64,000 nt of DNA from Phragmites australis (GCF_958298935.1 NC_084924.1:29981819-30045818); one strand, 5' to 3'; positions 11,348 to 23,938 are shown, counted from the first letter of the stretch. The notes: generated by a model not told the origin, from the sequence alone. Program-made: numbers and translations.

Positions 11348-13184
11348 TCTTGTCTTCACCCTTGCTTAGCACCCCCCTCCACCGCTGCAAAAATGGATTC
11401 AATCTCTAAACAAAAGCAATGGGAAAAGAAACAATTATATTTTGGAAAACAAACTCATTTCTAGGTAACCAAAGGGACCAAGTGGTAGCCCCCAATATAA
11501 CTAGAAACTGTTGGCTTTACTACCACTCTGTTTACAAAACAGAGAGAAAAAAATGACCAACAGGGATAGGAATAGCAGTCCAAGCTAGAGCATATCTTAA
11601 AAAGCACCACACAAAGTTTGCCATTGGGCAATAAAATACAATGCGGGTTGAAGTTTCAGCAACTCCACACAATTTGTAGCCACCATCGCCTGGCCATTTA
11701 CTCCTCACTAATTGATCTTTTGATGGAATTCTATCTTTGCAAAGAATCTCTTCTCTCCTATTTAAAAAGAACCTAAGACATGTATGGTTTATCAAGAATA
11801 TTCCTCTGCCTCCATCAAATTCCTCTACGATTCCTGCCCGCCCCCATCCTCACCGCGCTCCCCCACCCGCGTTCCGCTCCCTCTCCTTGCCTTGCCAACA
11901 AATCCCACAAATTTCACTCCTCCCCTCATCCCGCTGCCCGCTCCATCACCAGCCACCTCCTGCCCCTCTATGTCTGCCTGCCCACCACATCCTGCCCCTT
12001 ACACCGCTCGCCTTCCGTAAGCCGCCAGTCGCCTCCGCTGATGCCACACCGAACACCCTCCCACTAAAACCACACCCGCCTGCCTGATCTTGCTACCGCT
12101 ATCTCACCGGCGAGCTCTACCTCCAGCCATCTTTTCACCAGCGAGCTCCAACACCGTGGGCTATCGCCCGTACTCTGCATTTGTCCAGGAACCCCAAAAT
12201 AGGATCTCCTTGAGCTGTAGCACCCTTCACTTTCCTCGGTTGCCGCCATTGAGCTGGCTTCACTGGAGCACCTTCTCTCCTGCCGTCGTTGTGCGTGTGT
12301 AGTGCATGTGTGCGTTGCCTGGCCGAATAGGCTATCCCTCTCTGTAGGGACTTTGTCAAAGGGCCTTGGCCTTTACTTCCTTAGTTATATGGGTATATCC
12401 ATTTTTAATCATTTATGGTTCTTTTTAAAGCTAGCGTTATCCGCAGCTAATTTCATGCAACGATTGTGCATTTGTATGCTCATTCATAGCTTTGCTGCGA
12501 GGGTGAGGAGCTGCCGTTAGTTAAAGGGTCTTGTTGATGAGAAAGGACTATGGATGATCAGAGAGGACTTAATCCTAAGTACATGAATCAATCTCTAGGT
12601 ACAATTTTGTTCATAAGCATCTACTTTGAGTCAAGTTCTTTGTTGTACCAGTATCTAGAGTAGAGACTAGCTATAGCTAGAATCTGCAATCAATTCACCC
12701 GGATGCAGAACATTTACTAATTTAATTTTCTGAAATGTACAACACACTTAGAGCAAGATCATGTGCAAGCCTAAATGTTAAAACTAATTCTCTTTTGAAC
12801 TAACAAATCATCACATATGAGAGGTGTTTTGATCAGAGCAGATTCTCTACAGGCTTCATATTATGTTTTTCTCCTCTTGGAAATCAAAAGTAGTAAACTT
12901 TGCAATAGGAATTGTAGCTTCTATGTATCTTATCCAAGATCCAAATAAGGATCTTTCTATTTCACATTATCTATTGTTATATGAAGTCATCTACTATTTC
13001 ATTGATTTCTCAGTGGCAGGGTAGTTGTTTTTAGGAAAATTTAGATTTTGTGGACTCCTTCCAACATCTCAAAATGGACTCCTCTTCATAGTTTTTCCTA
13101 CGATATTTGACCAGCAACATTGTTTTCTCTCTGAGAAGTTTAGCAACTGCACCTTGATTGCATCCCTCAATGCGTACATTTGTA
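11348..13184 (+). repeat. Tandem array unit 2 (1837 bp)
   Basis: It begins with TCTTGTCTTCACCC and runs head-to-tail into unit 3, which begins with the same phrase at 13185. Contents in plus order are: a minus-strand LINE reverse-transcriptase zinc-finger fragment (about 11400-11795), a GC-rich Pro/Ser-codon-like cassette (11800-12330), and an AT-rich tail (12340-13180). The short head phrase is also duplicated at 11293-11347, a 55-bp slippage copy. Confidence 0.82.
11400..11795 (-). pseudogene. LINE reverse-transcriptase zinc-binding (zf-RVT) fragment, unit 2
   Basis: Minus-strand reading gives HTCLRFFLNRREEI, KWPGDGGYKLCGVAE and FYCPMANFVWCFLR. This is the zf-RVT module found C-terminal to the reverse transcriptase in plant non-LTR retrotransposons. 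The metal-binding series is damaged: the first Cys is Tyr, and the His is Arg. The fragment has no start of its own, no endonuclease and no RT core. Confidence 0.7.
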
Positions 13185-15045
13185 TCTTGTCTTCACCTTG
13201 CTTAGCACCCCCCCTCCACCGCTGCATAAATGAATTCAAGCTCTAAACAATAGCAATGGGAGAAGAAACAATTATATTTTGAAAAACAAACTCATTTCGA
13301 GGTAACCAAAGGGACCAAGTGGTAGCCCCCAACAGAACTAGAAACTTTCTATTGGCTTTACTACCACTCTGTTTACAAAGCAGAGAGAAAAAAAAATGAT
13401 CAACAGAGATAGGAATAGCAGTCCAAGATAGAGCATCTCTTAAAAAGAACCACACAAAGTTTGCCACTGGGCAACGAAACATAATGTGGGTTGAAGTTTC
13501 AGCAACTCCACACAATTTGCAGCCACCATCTCCTGGCCATTTCCTATGCACTAACTGATCTGCTAATTGAATTATGTCTTTGCAATGAATCTCTCCTCTC
13601 CTACCTAAAAAGAACCTAAGATATGTATGGTCTGCCAAGAATATTCCTCTGCCCCATCAAATTCCTCTACAATTCCTGCCCGCCCCCATCCACACCGCGC
13701 TCCCCCACCCACGTTCCGCTTCCTCTCCTTGCCTCCCCCAACAAATCCCGCTAATTCTGCTCCTCCGCCTCATCCCGTTGCCCGCTCCATCGCTAGCCGC
13801 CTCTTGCCCCTCTACGTCCGCCCGCCCGCCACGTCCTGCCCCCTACGTCGCCCACCTTCCATCAGCCGCTAGTTGCCTCCACTGATGCCGCACCGTAGGC
13901 CCTCCCACTGAAACCATGCCCGCCTGCCTAATCTTGATGCCCCCATCTCACCGGAGAGCTTTGCCTCCGACCATCTTTTCACCAGCGAGCTCCAACATAG
14001 TGAGCTATCGCCCGTACTCCACATTGTCCAGGAACCCCAAAACAGGATCTCCTTGAGCTGTAGCACCCTTCACTTGCCTCGGTTGCCGCCGTCGAGCTAG
14101 CTTCACCGGAGCACCTTCTCTGTTGCCACTGTTGTGCGTGTGTGTAGTGCACGTGTGCGTTGCCTGGCCGAATAGGCCATCCCTCTTTGTAGGGACTTTG
14201 CCGAAGGGTCTTTGCCTTTACTTCCTTAGTTATATGGGTATATCCACCTTTAATCATTCATGGTTCTTTTGTAAGCTGGCATTATCCGCAGCTAATTTCA
14301 TGCAATGATTGTGGATTTGTGTGCTAATTCATAGCTTTGCTGCGAGGGTGAGGAACTGTCATTAGTTAAAGGGTCTTGCTGACAAGAAAGGATTGTGGAT
14401 GATCAGAGAGGACTTAATCCTAAGTACATAAATCAATCTCCAGGTATAATTTTGTTCATAAGCATCTACTTTGAGTCAAGTTCTTTGTTGTTCTAGTATC
14501 TAGAATAGAGATTAGCTATGGCTAGAATCTGCAATCAATTCACCCAGATGCAGAACGTTTACTAATTTAATTTTCTGAAATGTACAACACACTTAGAGAA
14601 GCATCATGTGCAAGCCTAAATGTTAAAACTAATTCTCTTTTGAACTAACAAATCATCACATAGGAGAGGTGTTTTGATCGGAGAAGATTCTCTAGAGGCT
14701 TCATGTTATGTTTTTCTCCTCTTGGAAATCAAAAGTAGTAAACTTTGCAATAGGAATTGCAGCTTCTACATATCTTATCCAAGATCCAAATAAGGATGTT
14801 TTCTGTTTCACATTATCTATTGTTATATGAAGTCATCTACTGTTTCATTGATTTCTCAGTGGCAGGGTAGTTGTTTTTAGGAAAATTTAGGTTTTGTGGA
14901 TTCCTTCCAACATCTCATAGACACTTCTTCATAGTTTTTCCTACGATACTTGTCTAGCAATGTTGCTTTTTGTCTGAGAAGTTTTTTTGTCTGAGAAGTT
15001 TTAGCAAAGGCACCTTGATCGCCTCCCTCAATGCGTCCATTTGTA
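13185..15045 (+). repeat. Tandem array unit 3 (1861 bp)
   Basis: Collinear with unit 2 over its full length with scattered substitutions and small indels, for example an 18-bp local duplication of TTTTTGTCTGAGAAGTT near 14970-15000. It ends where TCTTGTCTTCACCC starts again at 15046. Same order of contents as unit 2. Confidence 0.82.
13243..13638 (-). pseudogene. LINE zf-RVT fragment, unit 3 (open for 131 codons)
   Basis: Best preserved of the three copies. It shows CKLCGVAETSTHIMFRC, a C-x2-C-x7-H-x4-C pattern typical of zf-RVT, followed by PVANFVWFFLRDAL and, further on, ATTWSLWLPRNEFVFQN, the W-x2-W-x2-RN signature common after this module. It has no initiation context of its own and is part of a tandem repeat unit, so I treat it as a remnant although the frame is open. 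Confidence 0.75.
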
Positions 15046-15450
15046 TCTTGTCTTCACCCTTGCTTAGCACCCCCCCTCCACCGCTGCATAAATGAATTCA
15101 AGCTCTAAACATTAGCAATGGGAGAAGAAACAATTATACTTTGAAAAACAAAGTCATTTCTAGGTAACCAAAGGGACCAAGTGGTAGCCCCAAACAGAAC
15201 TAGAAACTTTCTGTTGGCTTTACTAGCACTCTGTTTACAAAACAGAGAGAAAAAAAATGATCAACGGAGATAGGAATAGCAGTCCAAGCTAGAGCATCTC
15301 TTAAAAGCACCACACAAAGTTTGTCACTGGACAATGAAACATAATGTGGGTTGAAGTTTCAGCAACTCCACACAATTTGCAGCCACCATCTCCTAGCCAT
15401 TTCCTCCTCACTAACTGATCTACTGATTCTGTCTTTGCAAAGAAGCCACA
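15046..15450 (-). pseudogene. Array unit 4 (partial) with LINE zf-RVT fragment
   Basis: It repeats the head of units 2 and 3 (TCTTGTCTTCACCC, then the minus-strand zf-RVT piece) up to about 15430. It then diverges where units 2 and 3 switch to the GC-rich cassette and instead continues into more LINE sequence. It is broken by small indels (for example in the run around 15303). This copy shows what the ancestral LINE context looked like before the unit was amplified. Confidence 0.7.
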
Positions 15451-16210
15451 AAAAGATCTTATTTCCATATATCACCCATCCTTAAATCTCTCACTCCTGA
15501 ATTTGTAATCAATTTATATAATGATGATGTAGAAAACCTTCCATGCTTCTCCAGAGCCCAAATCACTGTATCTGACTCAGAGTTGAGTTGAACGTCTCTC
15601 ATAAGTGTAATCAATTCCTGCCATTCTTGTTGTTCTAACTATCCAAAACTCCTTCTGAAGGTCAACTCTAATTCACCATCATGCACCACTTGTGAGACAT
15701 GAACGTTTTGTTAATTATAGACCATGTATATTCTGAAAAATACCACACTAAGTGGGCATGGGATTATCCCAAGTGTCTTCCCAGAACCTTGCTTTTTGGT
15801 CATTTCCCACCATGAAAACAACATCTCTCTCATATTAATGTTTCACTCATGTAATCCTTTCCAAAATTGTGAACCAGATATCATATTGCTGCTTAAGAAA
15901 CCATCACTTCCCAAATATTTTTTCCTGAGCAAAGAGCAGTAGATATCATCATCACCTCTGTCAATTTTAAAGATCTATTTAGCTAGAAGATATTGATTTA
16001 TCATTTTTGTATCTCTGAAACCTAATCCCACCAAACTGCTTAGGTTGAGCCATAACATCCCATTTCACCATGTGATGCCTTTTTTTAGCTCCTCTGCCAT
16101 GCCAAAAGAAATTAGCTCTAGCAGTGTCTAACTTGTGATGATTAACATTGTATAGTTTGGTACTGGACTCAGGCATGATTCCAACAAAATTGTTTTACCC
16201 CCATATGATA
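15451..16210 (-). pseudogene. LINE reverse-transcriptase C-terminal region, decayed
   Basis: Minus-strand reading around 15979-16176 gives KLDTARANFFWHGRGAKK and HHMVKWDVMAQPKQFGGI. These match the conserved FFW..G / VKWD..C.PK..GGLG region between RT and zf-RVT of plant LINEs. It continues in broken frames toward the zf-RVT piece at 15046-15450, so the two form one remnant. I found no catalytic RT core, endonuclease or poly(A) tail. Confidence 0.7.
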
Positions 16211-17438
16211 AGTGTCCACTTTGCTAGGTTGGTAACCACTTTTCTATTTTCTGGTGCACATATGATAAGTTGTCCCTTCTCAAGGCATAAATTAAACTTG
16301 AATGATTTTGGGTAAGAAATGGCCTGAATTTTGGTACATAATTTTGTGGATTCCTTAAATGGTGACATTGAGTTCTTGCATGTGGTTTTACTCTACTATT
16401 TGAGGCTCCTTATCATCATAGCCTTTATATAAACTGATTATCCTAATTATGTTGCCAGCAAGATTAAAAACATTCATGATTAGTGATCAGATCAAAACAA
16501 GGAAGTAATGAGAGGTGCCTGGTTTGTCAAAATTGGCTAGATGTGTTTGTTGGGAGCATGCCATCACTCATCCTCTGGGTGCAAATACGGTGGTGGTTTA
16601 AGTTTTGTTCAGTCCCACTAGAACACCTGCCCCATTCATGAAATTGTTATTTTCAGCATTTTTCCTGATTCACTATTCAAAAAGATCATGTGCCTAAATG
16701 CTTTGTTAATGCTTTCTTTCCTGATTCATATCTGTGTTGTGCTCACGTCCATCTTCTTCCATTTACTTGTTCAGACTATTTATGCTTGAAGTATGTGTGA
16801 TGTGTGAAGTATGATTTATTCATCTAAAAATAGTTACTGCATTTGTAGGCACTAGTATAATAGGGAGGCATGATATCCTACTTTAGAACATTGTTTCTCC
16901 TCATTTAGTGTGTGTTGTATGCTAATTTTGCAAAGTTGGAAGTCATAGAAGCTAGACAAATTGATTGATCTGAACAAGCACTCATACAGAGCTTAGTGAA
17001 CCATCAAATTATTGTTGTGCACATGACCATCTTCTTCCAAGTACCATGATTTATTCCATTTTCCCATTATCATGCATGCCAGTTTCATTCTTGCTTGACG
17101 AAGTTTGCTCTTTGTACATGTTTCATGGGCCTTACTGAATTATGTAACGTGTATGCCCCGATAACTTTGCAGTTCATAATTCAATGTGCTTCAATGCTTG
17201 ACCACACTACATATGAGTATAATGTTCTTTTTCGTTTATTGCATTATTTCTGACTTATTGTATTAATGTTAGTTTTATGATAATGCTATGTTTGGTTGAC
17301 TTGAAAATTTACAATATGATTGTACATACGCTAAGCTGATGCCTTGACATTGGTCTATTATCCTTAACAAAGCAAGAGCATCTTGATTTCAAAAACTTTG
17401 ATGACTGAGTGTTTAATCACTGGTAGTCTATCTCGCAG
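16211..17438. other. Intergenic, no recognised content
   Basis: AT-rich sequence between the LINE remnant and the start of Helitron coding sequence. It presumably includes the Helitron 5' end, but no convincing TC terminus could be fixed by eye. Confidence 0.5.
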
Positions 17439-19655
17439 ATGTCATCTTCGAACAAGTCCGAGGGCCGCACACCACTCGGAAACATAACCAACACTACCGG
17501 CACAAGTATTGCAAAACTACTTCTTCCTACTTCGAATTCATTATCTATAAATGTAACATTTGATGCTCTATGACTAAATACATGTTGTAACTTTTCAGAT
17601 AGAGTTAGCAATAGCAATGTTGATCCACCAAAGACATCTAGTTCACTGACACCCCTTGTAGATCCTAAAGAACGTAAGAGGCAACAGGAAAAGGAACGAT
17701 ATGTGTTGGAAAGGGATGAAATTCTAAAGAAGCAACGTGAAGCATATCATCATAACAAAGAGCAAGCCCATTTTAAAGATGCCGAACAGCATCAAACTCA
17801 GACAACAAAGAACTCTATTCAATTTCTAGGTACTTTGAATAGTAACCAATAGACATTATTGTTTAGCGAGCTAAGTACATGTTGGGTTATTATAAGAAGC
17901 TAAAAACATGTTCTATATTTTTAGATGGTGTTAGCATTAGCAACAAGGAACATAGATCAAATGTCAAAAGTACAAATTGGCTGCACATAAATGAAGCATA
18001 CCAGAGGAAATAAGTTTCTATATCATATCAAGGTCAAGAAACCATTGTGACCACCTTTGGTCAATTGCCAAATACTGTGAATATTTATCTCCTCATTTTA
18101 TTTAAATTTTAACATGATATCTGGTTCAATATTAACTGATTAACTATTGAAAGTTGAACACATTGCAGGTGACTGCATACATACACCTGGAGTAGTAGAT
18201 GGGCATGAAAGCATCGTTGACGTCACTATGACTCCAAACTGCCGTATCACAGGTACATTAAACCTACTAGGAAGAGAGTTATTACATTGTTGATGATGTC
18301 ACATTTTTACATGTGGAAGCATCATACAAATGTGACACACAATATTAGATTCCTGATGAAGGCATGTGATCCCATTTTACGAAATAAGCGTGCTCGTGAT
18401 GCATTGCATCTTATTAGCATGCCAGAAGAGCCAATACAACTACGATGTACCCTTGATAGCATCAAGACCATAACCATTGATGATTGTGCCACTCACACTC
18501 CACCACCTAATAATTCGACAGGAGAGTTAACAAACGAGCAAATTGTAGCTAAATGAGTGAGAGAATGTGCATTATATGCAAATCTAACACCTGAACAAAA
18601 GCAAGTGAGACGTGATCATTGAAAGGTCTCTGAGGTATTGCGATGCATCACCCTAAGTGAGGAGCATATCGAAGCAAGTCATGAACATCGAAGGGTGCAT
18701 AATATGACACCCAAGGAGAAGCAAGCAAAGAGAGATCGCAAAAAAGCAAGAAGAGAGTTGCGGTGCAACACTTTGAGCCAAGATTCCATCGCCATGCAGA
18801 ACCCAATGTCTATACTTGAGGTGGTTCCCCTTACTATGGATGCATCTGATCCACATGGATCCATAGTACAAATGATTGGTCAATTCCTCTGGTCCAACAC
18901 TTGTTTACATCCAGTCAGCTTTGAAACAGATGCCGGACATGAAGAATGCCAATCAAATAACACGCAGACAACGTGTAACACCTGGAGAAATGATAACGTT
19001 CCTACCCCATCGCAATGAGCACTTTGCAAGTAAACGGGACAAGAAAACTTCTGCCTCGAAAGAAGAAAATTCAACTATAAATGTAGAAGATACCAATGGT
19101 TTAGATCATCCACCACAGTCAGGTATCATTAACAACGATAATGTTCTTACCTGTATTGCTCTTTCCTCAAATTCCAATACAACGTATACCCTGATGTATT
19201 GTACTCGTGTTGTTATTGACAGAAAATAACTTTCCAATCCCTCAAACTACCACCGTCCAGGTGCCTACAACATGTCCACCAGTTAGCGAGGATGGTAATT
19301 TCCTTGATTGTATTAATTTTGTAATTCAATTACAATCAGGACCATCATATATACTTATACAAATCTGTGTGATGCAATAGGTGATGACGATGGAGTCGTA
19401 GTCAAGGAGGACTCTGAAGAGGATGAGGGCTACATGTTCACTAGTCAAGGTAGCTTTTTGGCATTGTTTCACCTTACGTCCATATCTTCTACAGCCTTAT
19501 CTAACTCGTTCATGCTAAAAATCACTTCAGGCAGGGATACGATGATGAGGATATCGAATTTGATGAAGCTGAAGACGCCTCAGCTACTACCTTTGGCATA
19601 TTCGATCCGTATGACCACGTGTATGGCAATATACCCTAAACCATGCACATGTTGA
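17439..19655 (+). pseudogene. Helitron RepHel N-terminal region
   Basis: ATG at 17439 opens MSSSNKSEGRTPLGNITN, followed by a plausible intron (GTATTGC to TTTTCAG) and a Lys/Glu/Gln-rich segment (PKERKRQQEKERYVLERD). Further pieces at 18360-18870 include HNMTPKEKQAKRDRKKARRE and TLSQDSIAM. At 18960-19070 there is RRQRVTPGEMITFLPHRN. These basic repeats and the short exons are characteristic of grass Helitron proteins N-terminal to the Rep domain. At 19380-19650 an acidic stretch and a Cys-containing piece (CKHCNTKKFEHE) lead into Helitron_like_N. Several stops and frame changes; exon structure is only partly certain. Confidence 0.65.
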
Positions 19656-19659
19656 AGCC

Positions 19660-21770
19660 TGTTGAAAACTGCAAGCATTGCAACACAAAGAAGTTCGAGC
19701 ATGAGACAAAGGGGTTCTATTGTCGTAATGGAAAGATTAAACTATCTACCCAGAAACACCATTCGAACTCATGAGGCTCTGGTCGAGTGCAGACGCTGAT
19801 GCTAGGCACCTCCGTGACAACACAAGGTTTTTCAATGGTCATTTCTCATTCACTTCACTATACTATCACCTTGATGGTGAGACCACTAACATGAGAAAAA
19901 GTGGTATTTACACGTTTCGTGCGCACGACCAAATATACCACAACATACAATTGTTTGGTATAGATGGGCCCGAACCCAAGCACCTGAAGCTTTACTTCTA
20001 CGATGACGATCCCAGTCTAGAGCACCGGTATCCTGTTGCCGTGAAGAGCAGTACCAACAAGACAAGGAAGTCATCAGGAAGCTGGTTGACATACTTCATG
20101 ACAACCCATACTCTAAACAACTCAGGAGTATGGGACAGGCTGAGGACCTTGTTGACTACCGTGTGACACTGAACCTTGATCATAGGTTGGACCAAAGAAC
20201 ATATAACATGCCAGCCACTTCAGAGGTGGCCGCTGTTTGGGTTGAGGGGAGTGAATGCCGAAGGCACTTTGAGAATAGCATTATCCTGTAAGGGAAGAAC
20301 AAGCAAATATATGGCATCCGATTGTATCATAGATGCTACGATGCCCTGTCATACCCTCTCTTCTTCCCTAGAGGTGAACTCGGCTGGCATCCTGATACCC
20401 CGAAGGTTGGTATGTCCATTGATGCGGTGACCGCGGCTCGTGCAACTCATATGGCTTGGGGTAATAATCATGAGGACCCAAGTTAGTGTTCTCAAAAGAT
20501 GATGTTTGTACCGTCAATTCTTGGCATTGTACTCGTTGATGTCCAACACTAACTTTGAACGTCATATGCCCTGTGTAGATTCTAATTGTAGGCTATGCGT
20601 GCCTGAGCGGGATTACTACTACTATAAATTCCAGATATGGCAGGGATATTTAACCCAATACTATTTGGCAAGCGTCTTTTCTAGCAGTTCGCGGTCGACA
20701 CATACATCAAAATCAAGCGCTTGCGGCTGGACTACATATGGGCTCATCAAAAGGAGTTAAGGGCGGACTTGTACCAAGGCTTGGTGGACAGTGTGCATGC
20801 CAGGGAGGGTAGAGCGGACGCGGTTGAAAAACCGACTGTGCTGGCTACATCATTTATCGAAGGACCTTGCGATAAGAGGCGTTGGTACATGGATGCTATG
20901 GGTTTAGTGCGGAAGTATGGAAAGCTGGACGTCTTCCTCACAATGACATGCAACCCAAATTGGGATGAGATCACACGCGAGCTCTACCCTGGCAAGATAC
21001 CCTAGGATCATCCAGACCTCGTCGCGCCTGTTTTCAGGGAGAAGCTAGAGGAACTAAAAAAGTAGTTGCTTGATAAGCACATGCTTGGTAAGGTGAAGGC
21101 CTACATCTATGTGGTTGAGTTCTAGAAGAGGGGTCTACTGCATGCCCACTTCTTGCTCATCATGGAGGGGTGGTTCAAGCTCACATGTTCATAGTAGTAT
21201 GATTGTATCATCTCCACCGAGCTCCCGAACAAGAGTAAGTACCTAGATCTATACAAGATGGTCATCAAGCATATGATGCATGGCTCTTGTGCTGTGCTAA
21301 ACCGCTTTGCCTGTAAACAAAGAACCGTCCATCATGCAAGAATCATTATCCATAGCCTTTCAATGTGACTACCTTACAAGGCAAGGATTCCCATCCGGTG
21401 TATAGGAAATGTGATGATGGCCAGCATGCAATGGTTCAAAAACACGAGCTAGACAATAGGTGGGTCATCCCATATAACCCTTACCTCCTGCCGCTATTCA
21501 ACTGCCACATCAATGTTGAGGTACGCTCGAGTATAAAGGTTGTTAAATACCTATTCAAGTACATATACAAGGGCCACGATCGGGTGTCTGTGACTGTAAA
21601 CGAGGCTGACAACAATGACAACATCGATGAGATTAGGCAATATAGGGACGCGAGATGGGTGACCCCTCCGGAAGCCTTGTTGAGGATATACGGCTTTGAC
21701 CTGAGCAAGAACTCACCACCTGTGATGCAACTACAACTTCATCTCCCGAAGATGTTGAGAAGTCAATGCT
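19660..21770 (+). pseudogene. Helitron_like_N and HUH Rep endonuclease
   Basis: Helitron_like_N is seen at 19771-20166 (FFNGHFSFTSLYYHLDGE, KSGIYTFRAHDQIYHNI) and in shifted frames to about 20460. The Rep part starts at about 20721 (DYIWAHQKELRADLYQGL; KYGKLDVFLTMTCNPNWDEI). The two-histidine HUH motif is intact as HAH, codons at 21141-21149. The catalytic two-tyrosine region is intact as KVVKYLFKYIYKGHDR (about 21536-21585). TAG codons at 21003, 21063 and 21123 interrupt the frame; the last falls in the conserved VEF-Q-KRG phrase where the family has Gln. It would nick and transfer single-stranded ends in rolling-circle transposition if whole; it is not whole. Confidence 0.85.
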
Positions 21771-22178
21771 GACAGAGTATTTTGAAGCAAATAGAGTACA
21801 TGAGCATGCTCAGGGTATCTTGTACCGGGATTTTCCTGAGTTGTATACTTGGTAGAAAGGCAAAAATAAAAAAATTTGGCAACGAAGGAGACGAGAAGGT
21901 GGACAGGTTGGTAGAATCATGTCAGCTCATCCAGTTAAGGGGAATGCCACTATCTGCGGGTTCTCCTAAACCACGTGACTGGTGCCACCTCCTTTGCTAA
22001 CCTAAGCGCTGTTGATGGCGAGATCCTACCTACCTTTCATGAAGCCGCAAAGGGAAGGGGCCTGATCGAGGCAGACAACACATTAGACGAGTGTCTTACG
22101 GAAGCCGAGTTGTTCCATATGCCACCATCACTCTGAAGGCTATTTGCAACAATACTGGTATTCTGTGAGCCCAGCAAC

Positions 22179-23938
22179 GTGTGTGTACTCTGGAACAAGC
22201 ACTTGGAGGCAATGTCGGAAGATTATCGCCGCATCAATCCATGCACACTCGCGGTCCAACATATGGTTTTAATAGATATCAGAAATATGCTACAATCAAT
22301 GGGTAAAGATATACGTTCATTCCCTCTCCCTGAGATCGACAAGGCACATGACACGACAAACAGTGTGCCTAGGGAGATCTTTGAGGAGTCCACAATTGAG
22401 CTTGACCATGAGGACGCAACTTTGTCTGACTCCCTCAACATCGAGTAGAGGGCCGCCTATGATGAGATTCTATCTACTGTTGATAGTGATGAGGGCGTCG
22501 TGTTTTTTGTGGATGGACCAGGAAGGATAGGGAAGACTTTTCTGTACAAGGCGTTGCTCGCAATGATATGTGGGCAAGAGAAGATTGTTATGGCAACATC
22601 TACGTCTGGTGTTGCAGTTTCCATAATGCATGGAGGAAGAACCGCACACTTACACTTCAAGATACCACTGAGTGTTGATGATGGTTCGTTCTGTAGCTTC
22701 ATAAAACAGAGTGGGACTTCCAAGCTTTTGTGGACGGCTTCATTCATTATTTGGGACGAAGCCTCCATGACTAAGAGACAGGCGATAGAGGAGCTGGACA
22801 ATACCATGCGTGACATAATGAACCGACCAGAATTGTCATTTGGTGGGAAGACGATTATGTTTGGTGGAGATTTCAGGCAGGTCCTCCCTATTGTCCGAAA
22901 GGGGTCAAGGGCTCAGATAATAGATGCATCGCTGCGTAGGTCGTACCTATGGGATTGCATGCATCACCTAAAGCTTGTACGTAACATGAGGGCACAGAGA
23001 GACATGTGGTTTGCGGAATACCTACTACACATTGATGGTTGCACTGAGGAGGCCAATGGTGATGGCTACGTACGTTTTCTTGACGATATACGTGTGCCAT
23101 ATACAGGTAAGGACACAGACTTTGATAAACTTATAGGCAACATTTTTCCAATGCTTGCTGATAATATGTCGGATCCAAACTACATCACCTCGAAAGCCAT
23201 CTTGTCCACACAGAATGATTGTGTAGACCAGATTAATATGAAGATGATCGGTCGCTTCCGAGGGGAGGAGGCGGTGTATCATAGTTTTGATCGTGTAGAA
23301 GATGATCCCCATAACTACTACCCTCTGAGTTTCTTAACTCGCTGACACCTAGCGGGTTGCCTCCACACGTTCTGAAGCTCAAGATGAACCACCCTATCAT
23401 ATTACTTAGGAACATTGACCCCACGAACGAACTTTGCAATGGGACGAGACTGGTGGTCCGGAGGTTCTAGAGAAATGCTATCGATGCAAAGATTGTGTTA
23501 GGGCAGCATGCTGGAAAGAGGGTTTTTCTGCCTCGGATCCCCCTGTGCCACTCTTATGATGAGATGTTCCCTTTCCAGTTTAAAATGAAGCAGTTTCCTG
23601 TCAGGCTCAACTTTGCCATGATAGTCAACAAGGCACAAGGGCAGACCATCCCCAACGTCGGCATTTACCTGCCCGAGCCTGTGTCCTCCCACTCTCAGTT
23701 ATATGTTGCGCTATCTAGAGCCACCACCAGAGCGAACATCAGGATCCTCGTTGTCCCAGCTAATGACAAAAAAAAAAGAAGTGCTCAAAGCAAAGTGGGA
23801 GATACACGAGGAACATCGTCTATAGAGAGGTTCTTACAGCATAGGCGAGGTATTCCTTGCTTATTTGTCAATTATTGTACATTAATAATTACATATTCAT
23901 CTAATACACAATGTGCCACTGTTACACCTTTCTGTTGA
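22179..23938 (+). pseudogene. Helitron PIF1-like helicase domain
   Basis: Open for 281 codons from 22500. Walker A reads GPGRIGKT where the family has GPGGTGKT, so a Gly and a Thr are changed. Walker B is IIWDEASM. Motif III is GGDFRQVLPI. A frameshift near 23330 moves reading to a second frame, which continues through LNFAMIVNKAQGQTI and YVALSRATTRANIRILV, the C-terminal helicase motifs. TAG codons at 22446 (before RAAYDE) and 23468 again sit at expected glutamines. The role would be unwinding during Helitron replication. Confidence 0.87.

Larger units (their letters stand above)
17439..23938 (+). mobile_element. Decayed plant Helitron (RepHel)
   Basis: Contiguous plus-strand remnants of the RepHel protein appear in the expected order: a charged N-terminal region with introns, the Helitron_like_N domain, the HUH-Tyr2 Rep endonuclease and a PIF1-like helicase. 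Coding is interrupted by several TAG codons and at least one frameshift. Coordinates bracket the coding remnants only. I could not place the 5' TC or the 3' hairpin-CTRR end, so the true element is larger. STN1 follows 1.3 kb downstream. Confidence 0.85.

Noticed and set aside
13627..14257. Plus and minus frames in the GC-rich cassette of array unit 3
   Set aside because: Frames are not conserved between units 1, 2 and 3 and use both strands; treated as non-coding.
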